From JAPLXD01 sp043802865 (lineage in GTDB: Bacteria; Patescibacteriota; Minisyncoccia; Moranbacterales; UBA11712), in the NCBI GenBank assembly GCA_043802865.1, contig JAZDKQ010000035.1, positions 1 to 15,362 on the forward strand: a stretch of DNA of 15,362 nucleotides, given 5' to 3'. Positions 7,616 through 12,543 of the stretch are shown here, piece by piece; position 1 is the stretch's first letter, and each line of letters begins with the position of its first letter. A program made the position numbers and the translations under genes. Below the pieces are notes generated by a model. It was not told the DNA's origin. It ran no database searches and was given only the letters and a program-made list of their open reading frames with translations.

Positions 7616-7688
7616 TGGAGGTGTGGCAGAGCGGACGAATGCACCAGTCTTGTCAGCCCGAGGCTGATCCGCCTTGGGCGGAAAAACT
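7616..7688 (+). pseudogene. Broken tRNA-Ser: 5' half interrupted in the anticodon loop
   Basis: Bases 7616-7652 align with the 5' half of a serine tRNA: acceptor strand GGAGGTG, D-arm, 5' anticodon stem CCAGT and loop start CTTG. The D-stem pair is GCA/TGC where the intact neighbour at 7698 has GCT/AGC, a compensated difference that suggests a once functional, separate gene. After CTTG comes a 30-bp double hairpin, then AAAACT (7683-7688), which is how the intact tRNA-Ser(TGA) continues. The similarity then ends: no T-arm or 3' acceptor strand follows. The original anticodon would have been TGA. It cannot yield a tRNA as it stands. Confidence 0.8.
7653..7682 (+). repeat. 30-bp double-hairpin palindromic element within the tRNA remnant
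   Basis: The element is two 15-base palindromes in tandem: TCAGCC-CGA-GGCTGA (7653-7667) and TCCGCC-TTG-GGCGGA (7668-7682). Each has a perfect 6-bp stem and a 3-base loop. Both edges fit an exact insertion into the tRNA anticodon loop. The layout resembles REP-type palindromes moved by single-strand transposases, but no transposase is in the window and no second copy was noticed here. Confidence 0.8.
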
Positions 7689-7697
7689 TAAAATAAT

Positions 7698-7787
7698 GGA
7701 GAGGTGGCTGAGCGGCTGAAAGCACCAGTCTTGAAAACTGGAGTGCCCGCAAGGGTACCGGGGGTTCAAATCCCTCCCTCTCCGCCA
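7698..7787 (+). tRNA. tRNA-Ser(TGA)
   Basis: Acceptor GGAGAGG (7698-7704) pairs with CCTCTCC (7777-7783), discriminator G7784, and CCA is encoded at 7785-7787. The anticodon stem is CCAGT/ACTGG with loop CTTGAAA and anticodon TGA at 7732-7734, reading UCA and other UCN codons. The variable arm TGCCCGCAAGGGTA marks class II. It shares the acceptor stem and much of the D-arm with the tRNA-Ser at 7516, and 12 identical bases around the anticodon with the broken copy. Confidence 0.95.
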
Positions 7788-7806
7788 AGAATAATCACAC
7801 AAACTT

Positions 7807-8346
7807 ATGGATCGCATGAAGCCAAAACATGAAATAGCAAAAAGCGCCGAGCCCAATGTTCCGGCGAGTTTTTCGCAAAATGACGAGCCTGTTTTCGGCT
7901 GGGAAGCCCCGGAATACGAATATATCGAAAAACACCCGAAATGGTATTGGATAATGGGGATCGCCTTGCTCGCCATCATCGTCTATGCCATTGTCACTAA
8001 CTCCGTTCTGATGGCCATCACTTTCATTATGATCGGGATGCTCGGGTATGTGTACGCCGAGCGCGAACCGCGCCTGATTCGGATGGAAATCAATCCGGAT
8101 GGCGTGATTGTTGACAAAATCATGTATGAGTACGATGATCTCAAGAGTTTTTGGATATTCTATGAAGTGGAAGCCGGCTTCAAAGTCTTGAGCCTTCACA
8201 GCAAAAAAACTTTCCTGCCACACATTCATATTCCCATCGGCGACGTCAATCCAATTTTGATTCGCGAAGTATTGCTCAATTATTTGCCCGAGATTCGCCA
8301 GGAAATGAACATTGTCGACAGGCTTTCTTTGATGATCGGGTTGTAA
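7807..8346 (+). CDS. Small membrane protein of unknown function, two transmembrane helices
   Basis: The protein has 179 residues and is not recognised beyond its architecture. A polar N-terminus (1-44) ends in the aromatic stretch EKHPKWYW. Two membrane helices follow at about 46-64 and 66-84, forming a tight hairpin. The rest (about 88-165) alternates short strands and ends in a helix, which could be a PH-like domain as in many small two-helix membrane proteins; this is inference. The start could also be the ATG three codons in (7816). No Shine-Dalgarno is seen. The gene lies between tRNA-Ser(TGA) and tRNA-Arg(GCG), 10 bases before the latter, all on the plus strand, so it is probably part of one transcript with the tRNAs and recG. 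Confidence 0.8.
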   Translation: MDRMKPKHEIAKSAEPNVPASFSQNDEPVFGWEAPEYEYIEKHPKWYWIMGIALLAIIVYAIVTNSVLMAITFIMIGMLGYVYAEREPRLIRMEINPDGVIVDKIMYEYDDLKSFWIFYEVEAGFKVLSLHSKKTFLPHIHIPIGDVNPILIREVLLNYLPEIRQEMNIVDRLSLMIGL

Positions 8347-8356
8347 AGATACATAC

Positions 8357-8428
8357 GCCCTTGTCGTCCAACGGATAGGACGTAAGCTTGCGGAGCTTGA
8401 AATTGAGGTTCGATTCCTCACAAGGGCA
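8357..8428 (+). tRNA. tRNA-Arg(GCG)
   Basis: Acceptor GCCCTTG (8357-8363) pairs with CAAGGGC (8421-8427), discriminator A8428. The anticodon stem is TAAGC/GCTTG (one G-T pair) with loop TTGCGGA and anticodon GCG at 8390-8392. The T-arm is TGAGG-TTCGATT-CCTCA. CCA is not encoded. Most bacteria read CGU/CGC with an ACG anticodon edited to inosine; a genomic GCG reads the same codons without editing. Confidence 0.93.
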
Positions 8429-8441
8429 CAAAAATATCTTC

Positions 8442-8513
8442 GCCTCCATAGCTCAATGGATAGAGCGCAGGCCTCCGAAGCCTGAAATAAAGGTTCGACT
8501 CCTTTTGGGGGCA
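8442..8513 (+). tRNA. tRNA-Arg(CCG)
   Basis: Acceptor GCCTCCA (8442-8448) pairs with TGGGGGC (8506-8512) with one T-G pair, discriminator A8513. The anticodon stem is CAGGC/GCCTG with loop CTCCGAA and anticodon CCG at 8475-8477, reading CGG. The T-arm is AAAGG-TTCGACT-CCTTT. CCA is not encoded. The recG ATG begins at 8516, leaving two bases between the genes. Confidence 0.94.
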
Positions 8514-8515
8514 CT

Positions 8516-10600
8516 ATGAGCCACCTCCAAACTTCACTATCACAAATCTCTTTTATTGAAAAAAACTACTTGAAAAAACTGGAAAAACTCGGGCTTGGGA
8601 CTGTTCGTGATTTTTTGTATTGTTTCCCCGCTCGATATGACGATTTTTCGCTCGCAAAAAAAATCAGCGAGCTGAAAGTGAACGAAATCGCGACAATCGA
8701 AGGAAAGATAAAATTAATTCGCAATATTCGCACTTGGAAAAAACGAATGACGATCACTGAAGCTCTCGCTGAAGACGCTAGCGGATCAATGCGGATTGTC
8801 TGGTTCAATCAGTCATTTATCTTGAGCAATGTGAAAGAAAACGGGACATATCGCTTTAGCGGAAAATTGATTTCAGACGCGAAAGGATTGCATATTTCCA
8901 ATCCCGCATATGAAAGCGCCGCTCGCACACCGACCAACACCGGCCGGCTTGTTCCAGTCTACGCGGAAACACGCGGAATCACTTCCAAGTGGCTACGCTG
9001 GAAAATCAGCCAGCTGCTCAAAAACTATTCAAGCGAAATCCCCGAAATTGTTCCCAACGCGATTCTCAAAAGACAAAAGTTGATCGGCATCCAGAAAGCG
9101 ATCCAAGAGTTGCATTTTCCTGAAAATATTAAAAGCGTGAAGCTGGCGCAAAAAAGAATCGCCTTTGAAGAGATGCTTCTCATTCAACTCGCCGCTGTTC
9201 GCGCCCGAAAAGATTGGAAGGAATCGACATCCGTTCCAATTGAATTTGATGAAAAATTGGTCAAAAAATTTGTCGCGACGCTCCCTTTCAAATTAACCGA
9301 CGCGCAGAGAAAATCATCCTTTCAGATCCTGAAAGATCTCGAAAAAAACTTTCCAATGAACCGGCTTCTTGAAGGCGACGTCGGATCGGGAAAAACAGTT
9401 GTCGCCGCCATTGCCGCCCTCGAAGCGATGATGGCCGGATATCAAACCGCCATTCTCGCCCCGACTGAAGTACTCGCCCGCCAGCACTTCGAAACTTTCG
9501 GGAAAGTTTTGAAAGATTTTTCGCAAAAGATCGGCCTCCTGACAAACAATGAGTCCCGAACATTTTGGAAAAAAAATACGCGAAAAAACTTTTTAGGAAA
9601 AATAAAACGCGGAGAAATCAAAATTCTAATCGGCACGCATGCCTTGATCCAAAAAAGTGTAGAATTTAATAAATTAGCCCTCGTGATCATCGACGAACAG
9701 CACCGATTCGGCGTGAATCAAAGGGCATATTTGCAAAAACAAACTTCCAGCTTGAAAGACGGATTGAAAAAATCAATTCCCCATCTTCTCTCGATGACCG
9801 CGACACCTATTCCCCGGACACTGGCGCTCGCCTTTTTTGGCAATCTTGATATTTCACTTCTGGATGAAATGCCCAAGGGAAGGAAAAAAATCGTCACGAA
9901 AATCATCACACCGTCCAAACGGGAAGAAATATATAATTTTATTCGCGCTGAAGCTGAATCCGGCCGGCAGACATTTTTCATTTTCCCCCTCATTGAAGAA
10001 TCGGAAAAGATCGCCGGCAAGGCCGCGACGGAAGAGCACAAAAATATTTCTGAAAATATTTTCCCGGACTTGAAGATCGGCCTCTTGCACGGACGGATGA
10101 AGTCGAAAGAGAAAGAAGATGTGATGATAAAGTTCGAGAATAAAGATCTCGACATTTTGGTTTCCACTTCCGTCATTGAGGTCGGCGTGGATGTTCCAAA
10201 TGCGACGATAATAGTCATTGAAGGCTCGGAAAGATTCGGCCTCGCCCAACTTCACCAATTCCGCGGACGCGTCGGCCGGAGCGATCATCAATCATATTGC
10301 TTCTTATTCACTGATTCGAATTCTGAAAATACTTCGAAGAGACTCCGCGCCTTGATCGATTCCGAAGACGGCTTCAAACTCGCAGAATATGATCTCGAAA
10401 TTCGCGGCCCCGGCCAATTTCTGGGAACGCGCCAATCCGGCGTTGCCGACAGCGCCATGCAATATCTCGGAGATATAAAACTAATCCAGCAAGCCCGCCT
10501 CGAAGCCCAAAGTGTCTTTGCCCTCGACCCGAAACTCGAAAAATTCCCGGTCCTCAAGGAAACTTTGGAAAAAATAGACCAGGAAGTGCATTTGGAATAG
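8516..10600 (+). CDS. recG: ATP-dependent DNA helicase RecG
   Basis: The 694-residue protein is full length for RecG. An N-terminal wedge/OB region (about 1-150) begins with LKKLEKLGLGTVRDFLYCFP, the family's usual opening, which supports this start. The helicase core has LPFKLTDAQ at 256-264, Walker A GDVGSGKT at 287-294, motif Ia LAPTEVLARQH, DEQH box at 393-396 (IIDEQHRFGV), motif III SMTATPIPRTL, motif V TSVIEVGVDVPNAT and motif VI with QFRGRVGR. EIRGPGQFLGTRQSG (628-642) is the RecG C-terminal hallmark. It remodels stalled replication forks and branched recombination intermediates. There is no Shine-Dalgarno of its own; the GGGGG of the preceding tRNA acceptor stem lies four bases before the ATG. 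The TAG stop is followed three bases later by a repeat element. Confidence 0.97.
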   Translation: MSHLQTSLSQISFIEKNYLKKLEKLGLGTVRDFLYCFPARYDDFSLAKKISELKVNEIATIEGKIKLIRNIRTWKKRMTITEALAEDASGSMRIVWFNQSFILSNVKENGTYRFSGKLISDAKGLHISNPAYESAARTPTNTGRLVPVYAETRGITSKWLRWKISQLLKNYSSEIPEIVPNAILKRQKLIGIQKAIQELHFPENIKSVKLAQKRIAFEEMLLIQLAAVRARKDWKESTSVPIEFDEKLVKKFVATLPFKLTDAQRKSSFQILKDLEKNFPMNRLLEGDVGSGKTVVAAIAALEAMMAGYQTAILAPTEVLARQHFETFGKVLKDFSQKIGLLTNNESRTFWKKNTRKNFLGKIKRGEIKILIGTHALIQKSVEFNKLALVIIDEQHRFGVNQRAYLQKQTSSLKDGLKKSIPHLLSMTATPIPRTLALAFFGNLDISLLDEMPKGRKKIVTKIITPSKREEIYNFIRAEAESGRQTFFIFPLIEESEKIAGKAATEEHKNISENIFPDLKIGLLHGRMKSKEKEDVMIKFENKDLDILVSTSVIEVGVDVPNATIIVIEGSERFGLAQLHQFRGRVGRSDHQSYCFLFTDSNSENTSKRLRALIDSEDGFKLAEYDLEIRGPGQFLGTRQSGVADSAMQYLGDIKLIQQARLEAQSVFALDPKLEKFPVLKETLEKIDQEVHLE

Positions 10601-10603
10601 CGC

Positions 10604-10690
10604 TTGTCATTGCGAGGGAGCGTAGCGACCGTGGCAATCCCAAGCCACACTACAAAACACGAGATTGCTTCGCTTTGCTCGCAATGACAA
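10604..10690. repeat. 87-bp imperfect-palindrome repeat element (MITE/REP-like) after recG
   Basis: The ends are perfect 13-bp inverted repeats: TTGTCATTGCGAG (10604-10616) and CTCGCAATGACAA (10678-10690). Further partial pairing continues inwards (GGAGCGTAGCGAC against GCTTCGCTTTGC, and GGCAATC against GATTGC). The motif CATTGCGAG...CTCGCAATG is a recurrent dispersed repeat form in many bacterial genomes. It encodes no protein. It starts three bases after the recG stop and could help end recG transcription or protect its mRNA. Confidence 0.85.
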
Positions 10691-10705
10691 ATAAATTTCG
10701 CAAAT

Positions 10706-10735
10706 AAAAAGGGGTTAGACCGTAGCCTAACTCCC
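10706..10735 (-). terminator. Probable intrinsic terminator, leftward transcript
   Basis: On the minus strand GGG(A)GTTAG (10735-10727) pairs with CTAACCCC (10718-10711), 8 bp with one bulged A and an 8-base loop, followed by TTTTTATTT. It would end the leftward transcript starting near 11442 and would face recG convergently. Confidence 0.65.
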
Positions 10736-10777
10736 GTTACTCCCCCCCCTTTTTTTTTCTTTATTCAATTTTTAATT

Positions 10778-10836
10778 CCCCTCATCTGAATTCGCCAGTC
10801 AGTGATAACACGCTGGCGAACTCGGATGAGGAGGGG
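10778..10836. repeat. Long imperfect hairpin with TTCGCCAG/CTGGCGAA core
   Basis: Bases 10778-10798 pair with 10813-10836 around a 14-base loop. The inner 8 bp (TTCGCCAG/CTGGCGAA) and the CATC/GATG segment pair perfectly; a three-base bulge and a few mismatches or wobbles lie between them. Its last four bases (GGGG, 10833-10836) are also the first four bases of the terminator stem that follows, so the two stems compete at that edge. Confidence 0.75.
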
Positions 10837-10868
10837 ATCACAAGCTTGGCCTGTGATCCCCCGTTTTT
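10833..10868 (+). terminator. Intrinsic terminator, rightward
   Basis: A perfect 10-bp stem, GGGGATCACA (10833-10842) with TGTGATCCCC (10852-10861), encloses a 9-base loop and is followed by CG and TTTTT on the plus strand. It would stop rightward transcription from recG before it enters the leftward genes. No T-run follows it on the minus strand. Confidence 0.75.
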
Positions 10869-10905
10869 CTTTACTTGCGGAACAGCCTCCGCAGCCCCAT
10901 GTGTG

Positions 10906-11067
10906 TCATTGTTTTTTTTGACGAGAGAACATTACCCGTGATACCGAAACTCTCGACCCTTGCTTTCGCTCTCGCACGCGGCAGGATTTTGCGTTGCCCA
11001 GACGCTTTAGCCGCGGCCTAGTGCTTTTGCGCCTTAGCGCATTCAACGTTTTGTTAATATCATACAC
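10906..11067 (-). CDS. Possible small basic protein (53 codons, GTG start); tentative
   Basis: An open frame from GTG at 11067 to TGA at 10906-10908 encodes 53 residues, about a third of them Lys or Arg, beginning MYDINKTLNALRRK. It has no recognised domain. AGGAGG at 11071-11076 is the best Shine-Dalgarno in the window, but it is only three bases from this GTG. It is seven bases from an ATG at 11063 in another frame that encodes just MILTKR and a stop (11043-11045). The stop of the 53-codon frame overlaps (ATGA) a further 12-codon frame that ends at TAA. The DNA is also rich in hairpins, so the frame may be incidental. If translated, it would be co-transcribed with the membrane protein upstream. 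Confidence 0.3.
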   Translation of the reverse strand: MYDINKTLNALRRKSTRPRLKRLGNAKSCRVRERKQGSRVSVSRVMFSRQKKQ

Positions 11068-11070
11068 TTC

Positions 11071-11076
11071 CCTCCT
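11071..11076 (-). promoter_or_regulatory. Strong Shine-Dalgarno sequence AGGAGG
   Basis: On the minus strand AGGAGG ends seven bases before ATG 11063 and three before GTG 11067. Most genes in the window have no such site, so its presence here suggests that something short is translated from this region. It lies 46 bases after the stop of the small membrane protein. Confidence 0.6.
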
Positions 11077-11122
11077 TTCCGCCGCTTTTTCTGGTTGAAA
11101 CTCTTAAGCGACTGTTTATTTT

Positions 11123-11362
11123 CTAATGCAGGTTAGATGGTCCGGTGGCAAGGATGAAATACCCAATGCCTAAAATAAAATTTAATCCCATTTGAAAGAA
11201 AGATAGCTTACTCCCTTCACTGCCCGCATGCAGGGCGAAACAAAGAGAGGCCATCAAAAATAGCAGACCGCCCATGAAAAACGCAGGTGGTTTTGGCATA
11301 GAAAAACCAAACACCATCTCAAGCACCCACCGGCCAAATACTGCCAATACTGCCAACGCCAT
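11123..11362 (-). CDS. Small three-helix membrane protein; N-terminus probably lost by a 1-base frameshift
   Basis: The frame from ATG 11362 encodes 79 residues with three predicted membrane helices: about 1-20 (MALAVLAVFGRWVLEMV), 28-46 (FFMGGLLFLMASLCFALHA) and 54-73. I do not recognise the family. The protein-like sequence continues upstream in the same frame (about 22 codons, including DPASIWTNWSLQSYAFYL) until a stop directly before it, with no start codon. An ATG at 11430 in the next frame (MVN...) would join it if one more T were present in the TTT run near 11420-11422. The gene then would have about 102 codons. A strong promoter lies just upstream. Either the gene is shortened and starts at 11362 without a ribosome site, or it is a frameshifted remnant or sequence error. 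Confidence 0.55.
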   Translation of the reverse strand: MALAVLAVFGRWVLEMVFGFSMPKPPAFFMGGLLFLMASLCFALHAGSEGSKLSFFQMGLNFILGIGYFILATGPSNLH

Positions 11363-11448
11363 GAGATAAAAAGCGTATGACTGTAGAGACCAGTTAGTCC
11401 AGATTGATGCGGGATCGAGAAATTGACCATTTTAAAGTACAACAGGTC

Positions 11449-11477
11449 ATTGTATCACACAAAAACCGACCTGTCAA
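11449..11477 (-). promoter_or_regulatory. Near-consensus sigma-70-type promoter, leftward
   Basis: On the minus strand TTGACA (11477-11472, perfect) and TACAAT (11454-11449, five of six) are separated by exactly 17 bases. The predicted start is near 11442, about 12 bases before the ATG at 11430 and 80 before the ATG at 11362. It is the best promoter match in the window. The first base of its -35 box is also the edge of the palindrome at 11477-11506. Confidence 0.75.
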
Positions 11478-11506
11478 CCCCGTTAGAAAAATTTTTCTAA
11501 CGGGGT
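11477..11506. repeat. Perfect 30-bp palindrome with no loop
   Basis: Bases 11477-11491 and 11492-11506 are exact reverse complements, built from CCCCGTTAG, an A-run and T-run centre, and CTAACGGGG. It abuts and by one base overlaps the -35 box of the leftward promoter. It could end transcription coming from the cupin gene, serve as an operator, or be a dispersed intergenic palindrome. Confidence 0.85.
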
Positions 11507-11570
11507 CAATGACCGGAATATTGCGTGAAACAATTGGACTATTTTGCTTTATATAAGCCCTGTATCGCAA

Positions 11571-11591
11571 AGACGCCCCAGCGGGACGTCT
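11571..11591 (-). terminator. Hairpin after the cupin gene, possible terminator
   Basis: On the minus strand AGACGTCCC pairs with GGGGCGTCT (9 bp including one U-G pair) around loop GCT. On the plus strand the same place gives a C-A mismatch, so the hairpin favours the leftward RNA. It starts nine bases after the cupin stop codon. Only TT-G follows, so termination would be weak. The GTAGAGACG...CGTCT form also resembles dispersed intergenic repeats. Confidence 0.5.
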
Positions 11592-11599
11592 CTACTTTT

Positions 11600-11998
11600 T
11601 TATTCCGTCGTCTTTCCGTCGAATTCGTCCGTTGTGTCGGCCTCGGCATCAGCTTTGGTCGCATGAACAGTTCCGTCGAGATGCTCGGGAGGAGAATAGA
11701 TGGTATAGAGTTTCATCGGCTCGGATTCCGAAGTATTGATGAAATTGTGTTTCGTTCCGGCCGGAACGACGATTGCAAAATTGTCGGCAATATCATGCTC
11801 GACGTCGTCAAGGATCGCCTTGCCCGTCCCCTTTTCAATGCGGATAAACTGATCAAGCGTGTGCGTCTCTTCCCCAATATCCTCCAATGGCTTGAGACTC
11901 ATCACGACCAGCTGGCTGAACTTCGCCGTGTAGAGGACTTTTCGAAAATTTTCGTTCTCCAAAGTTTCTTTTTCGATGTTCGCGACGTAGCCTTTCAT
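11600..11998 (-). CDS. Cupin-domain protein
   Basis: The protein has 132 residues from the ATG at 11998. The frame stays open further upstream, but that part is lysine/isoleucine-rich and lies across the promoter, so it is rejected. It is one small cupin barrel. Motif 1 is GEETHTLDQFIRIEKG (about 42-57, with H46 and E55), and motif 2 is VPAGTKHNFIN (about 78-88, with H84). KLYTIYSPPEHLDGTVHATK (97-116) is a conserved ending of a widespread family of single-domain cupins annotated as mannose-6-phosphate-isomerase-like. Motif 1 has one clear His instead of the usual two, so metal binding may differ. Substrate and function are not known. No Shine-Dalgarno is visible. Its own promoter suggests a single-gene transcript. 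Confidence 0.9.
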   Translation of the reverse strand: MKGYVANIEKETLENENFRKVLYTAKFSQLVVMSLKPLEDIGEETHTLDQFIRIEKGTGKAILDDVEHDIADNFAIVVPAGTKHNFINTSESEPMKLYTIYSPPEHLDGTVHATKADAEADTTDEFDGKTTE

Positions 11999-12025
11999 GG
12001 GTTTGATTTTAATAATTATGGTTTT

Positions 12026-12031
12026 ATTATA
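12026..12031 (-). promoter_or_regulatory. Extended -10 promoter of the cupin gene
   Basis: On the minus strand TATAAT is perfect and is preceded by TGC, giving TGnTATAAT. The predicted start near 12019 leaves a leader of about 20 bases to the ATG at 11998. The -35 region (around ATTTCA) is weak, as is typical of extended -10 promoters. Confidence 0.65.
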
Positions 12032-12074
12032 GCAAAGATTATTACACTTGAAATATTTTTTTCTTTCTCCAGAA

Positions 12075-12530
12075 TTAATCACCGCTCGGCCGGATCTGGA
12101 TATTTTGCGCGGAAAGACTTCCATCCGGGCTGCTTTTGCCGCTCACCATCACCTGCTGGCCGGTTGCGAGATCCGACGATGTCCCGCTAACCGCTTTCCC
12201 AATTGTTGTCGAATCGGAGAAATAAACAATCTTTGATCCGCCGTCTCGCGTTTTCACGGTGATGCTTTTGTCATCTTTTGACATAATATCGCCGTTGATA
12301 AAATCTCCTTGACTGCCGTTCTGTCCGCCACCGCGATTCATGCCCATTCCCTGCCCGCCGCCTTGACCCGGACCTCGGTGCTGGCCATCCGCCCCTTCTC
12401 CGTTCGCCCCTCGCAAAAGATTTTGTTTCGCAAGAGAACCCTTTTCATAGACGGTTCCTCCGTAAAATGCTCCGCCACCGATAATAATTACAGCGACAAT
12501 TGCTATAATTAAAATTTTTTTATTCTGCAT
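12075..12530 (-). CDS. Membrane-anchored or secreted glycine-rich protein with DUF5666-like domain
   Basis: The protein has 151 residues. A signal/anchor helix spans about 5-23 (KILIIAIVAVIIIGGGAFYGG). A low-complexity Gly/Gln/Asn-rich linker follows (about 42-74). The last part (about 76-148) is a small beta domain: GDIMSKDDKSITVKTRDG, then IVYFSDSTTI, then a GQQVMVSG strand and NIQIRP at the end. This pattern fits DUF5666-type OB-like domains. Its role is unknown; it would lie outside the cytoplasmic membrane. It is 115 bases downstream of the ABC permease on the same strand, so it may belong with the export operon or be expressed alone from the AT-rich gap. The linker resembles the Gly-rich tail of the membrane-fusion protein at 14542. 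Confidence 0.82.
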   Translation of the reverse strand: MQNKKILIIAIVAVIIIGGGAFYGGTVYEKGSLAKQNLLRGANGEGADGQHRGPGQGGGQGMGMNRGGGQNGSQGDFINGDIMSKDDKSITVKTRDGGSKIVYFSDSTTIGKAVSGTSSDLATGQQVMVSGKSSPDGSLSAQNIQIRPSGD

Positions 12531-12543
12531 AATAGTCGTACTA

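Larger units (their letters stand above)
10691..11080. other. Structured intergenic region with a series of hairpins; no recognised gene
   Basis: Between the repeat and the small membrane-protein gene lies GC-richer DNA with many stem-loops: 10711-10735, the large imperfect stem 10778-10798 with 10813-10836, the 10-bp stem 10833-10861, TGCGGA/TCCGCA (10876-10893), CGAGAG/CTCTCG (10922-10955), CGCGGC/GCCGCG (10977-11015, with inner GCGT/ACGC), and TGCGC/GCGCA (11028-11041). There is also a C8-T9 run at 10742-10758. I could not match it to tmRNA, RNase P RNA, SRP RNA or a riboswitch from conserved motifs. It could be a noncoding RNA, the structured 3' end of the leftward transcript, or clustered repeats. 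Confidence 0.55.

Noticed and set aside
7616..7697. Intron-containing or split functional tRNA
   Set aside because: No T-arm or matching 3' acceptor strand exists before the next tRNA begins, so splicing out the insert would not give a tRNA.
7570..7979. Minus-strand ORFs across the tRNA-Ser cluster (EREGFEPP-type translations)
   Set aside because: These are antisense readings of the serine tRNAs, a familiar false-gene artefact.
7795..8514. Minus-strand 239-codon ORF over the small membrane protein and tRNA-Arg genes
   Set aside because: It is antisense to a plausible plus-strand protein and two clear tRNAs, and shows no domain.
10869..11060. tmRNA, RNase P RNA or SRP RNA in the structured region
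   Set aside because: The conserved cores (tmRNA tag and tRNA-like ends, RNase P conserved regions, SRP GGAAGCAGCC loop in context) could not be found on either strand.
11254..11442. Separate 62-codon minus-strand ORF (MYFKMVNF...)
   Set aside because: It is the other frame of the small membrane protein; only its first few codons are likely to be genuine, joined by frameshift.
11999..12124. Cupin start at 12124
   Set aside because: The added 42 residues have no cupin similarity and cross the extended -10 promoter at 12026-12031.
11525..12190. Plus-strand 221-codon ORF over the cupin gene
   Set aside because: It is a shadow of the cupin reading frame, which has conserved motifs, a promoter and sensible ends.
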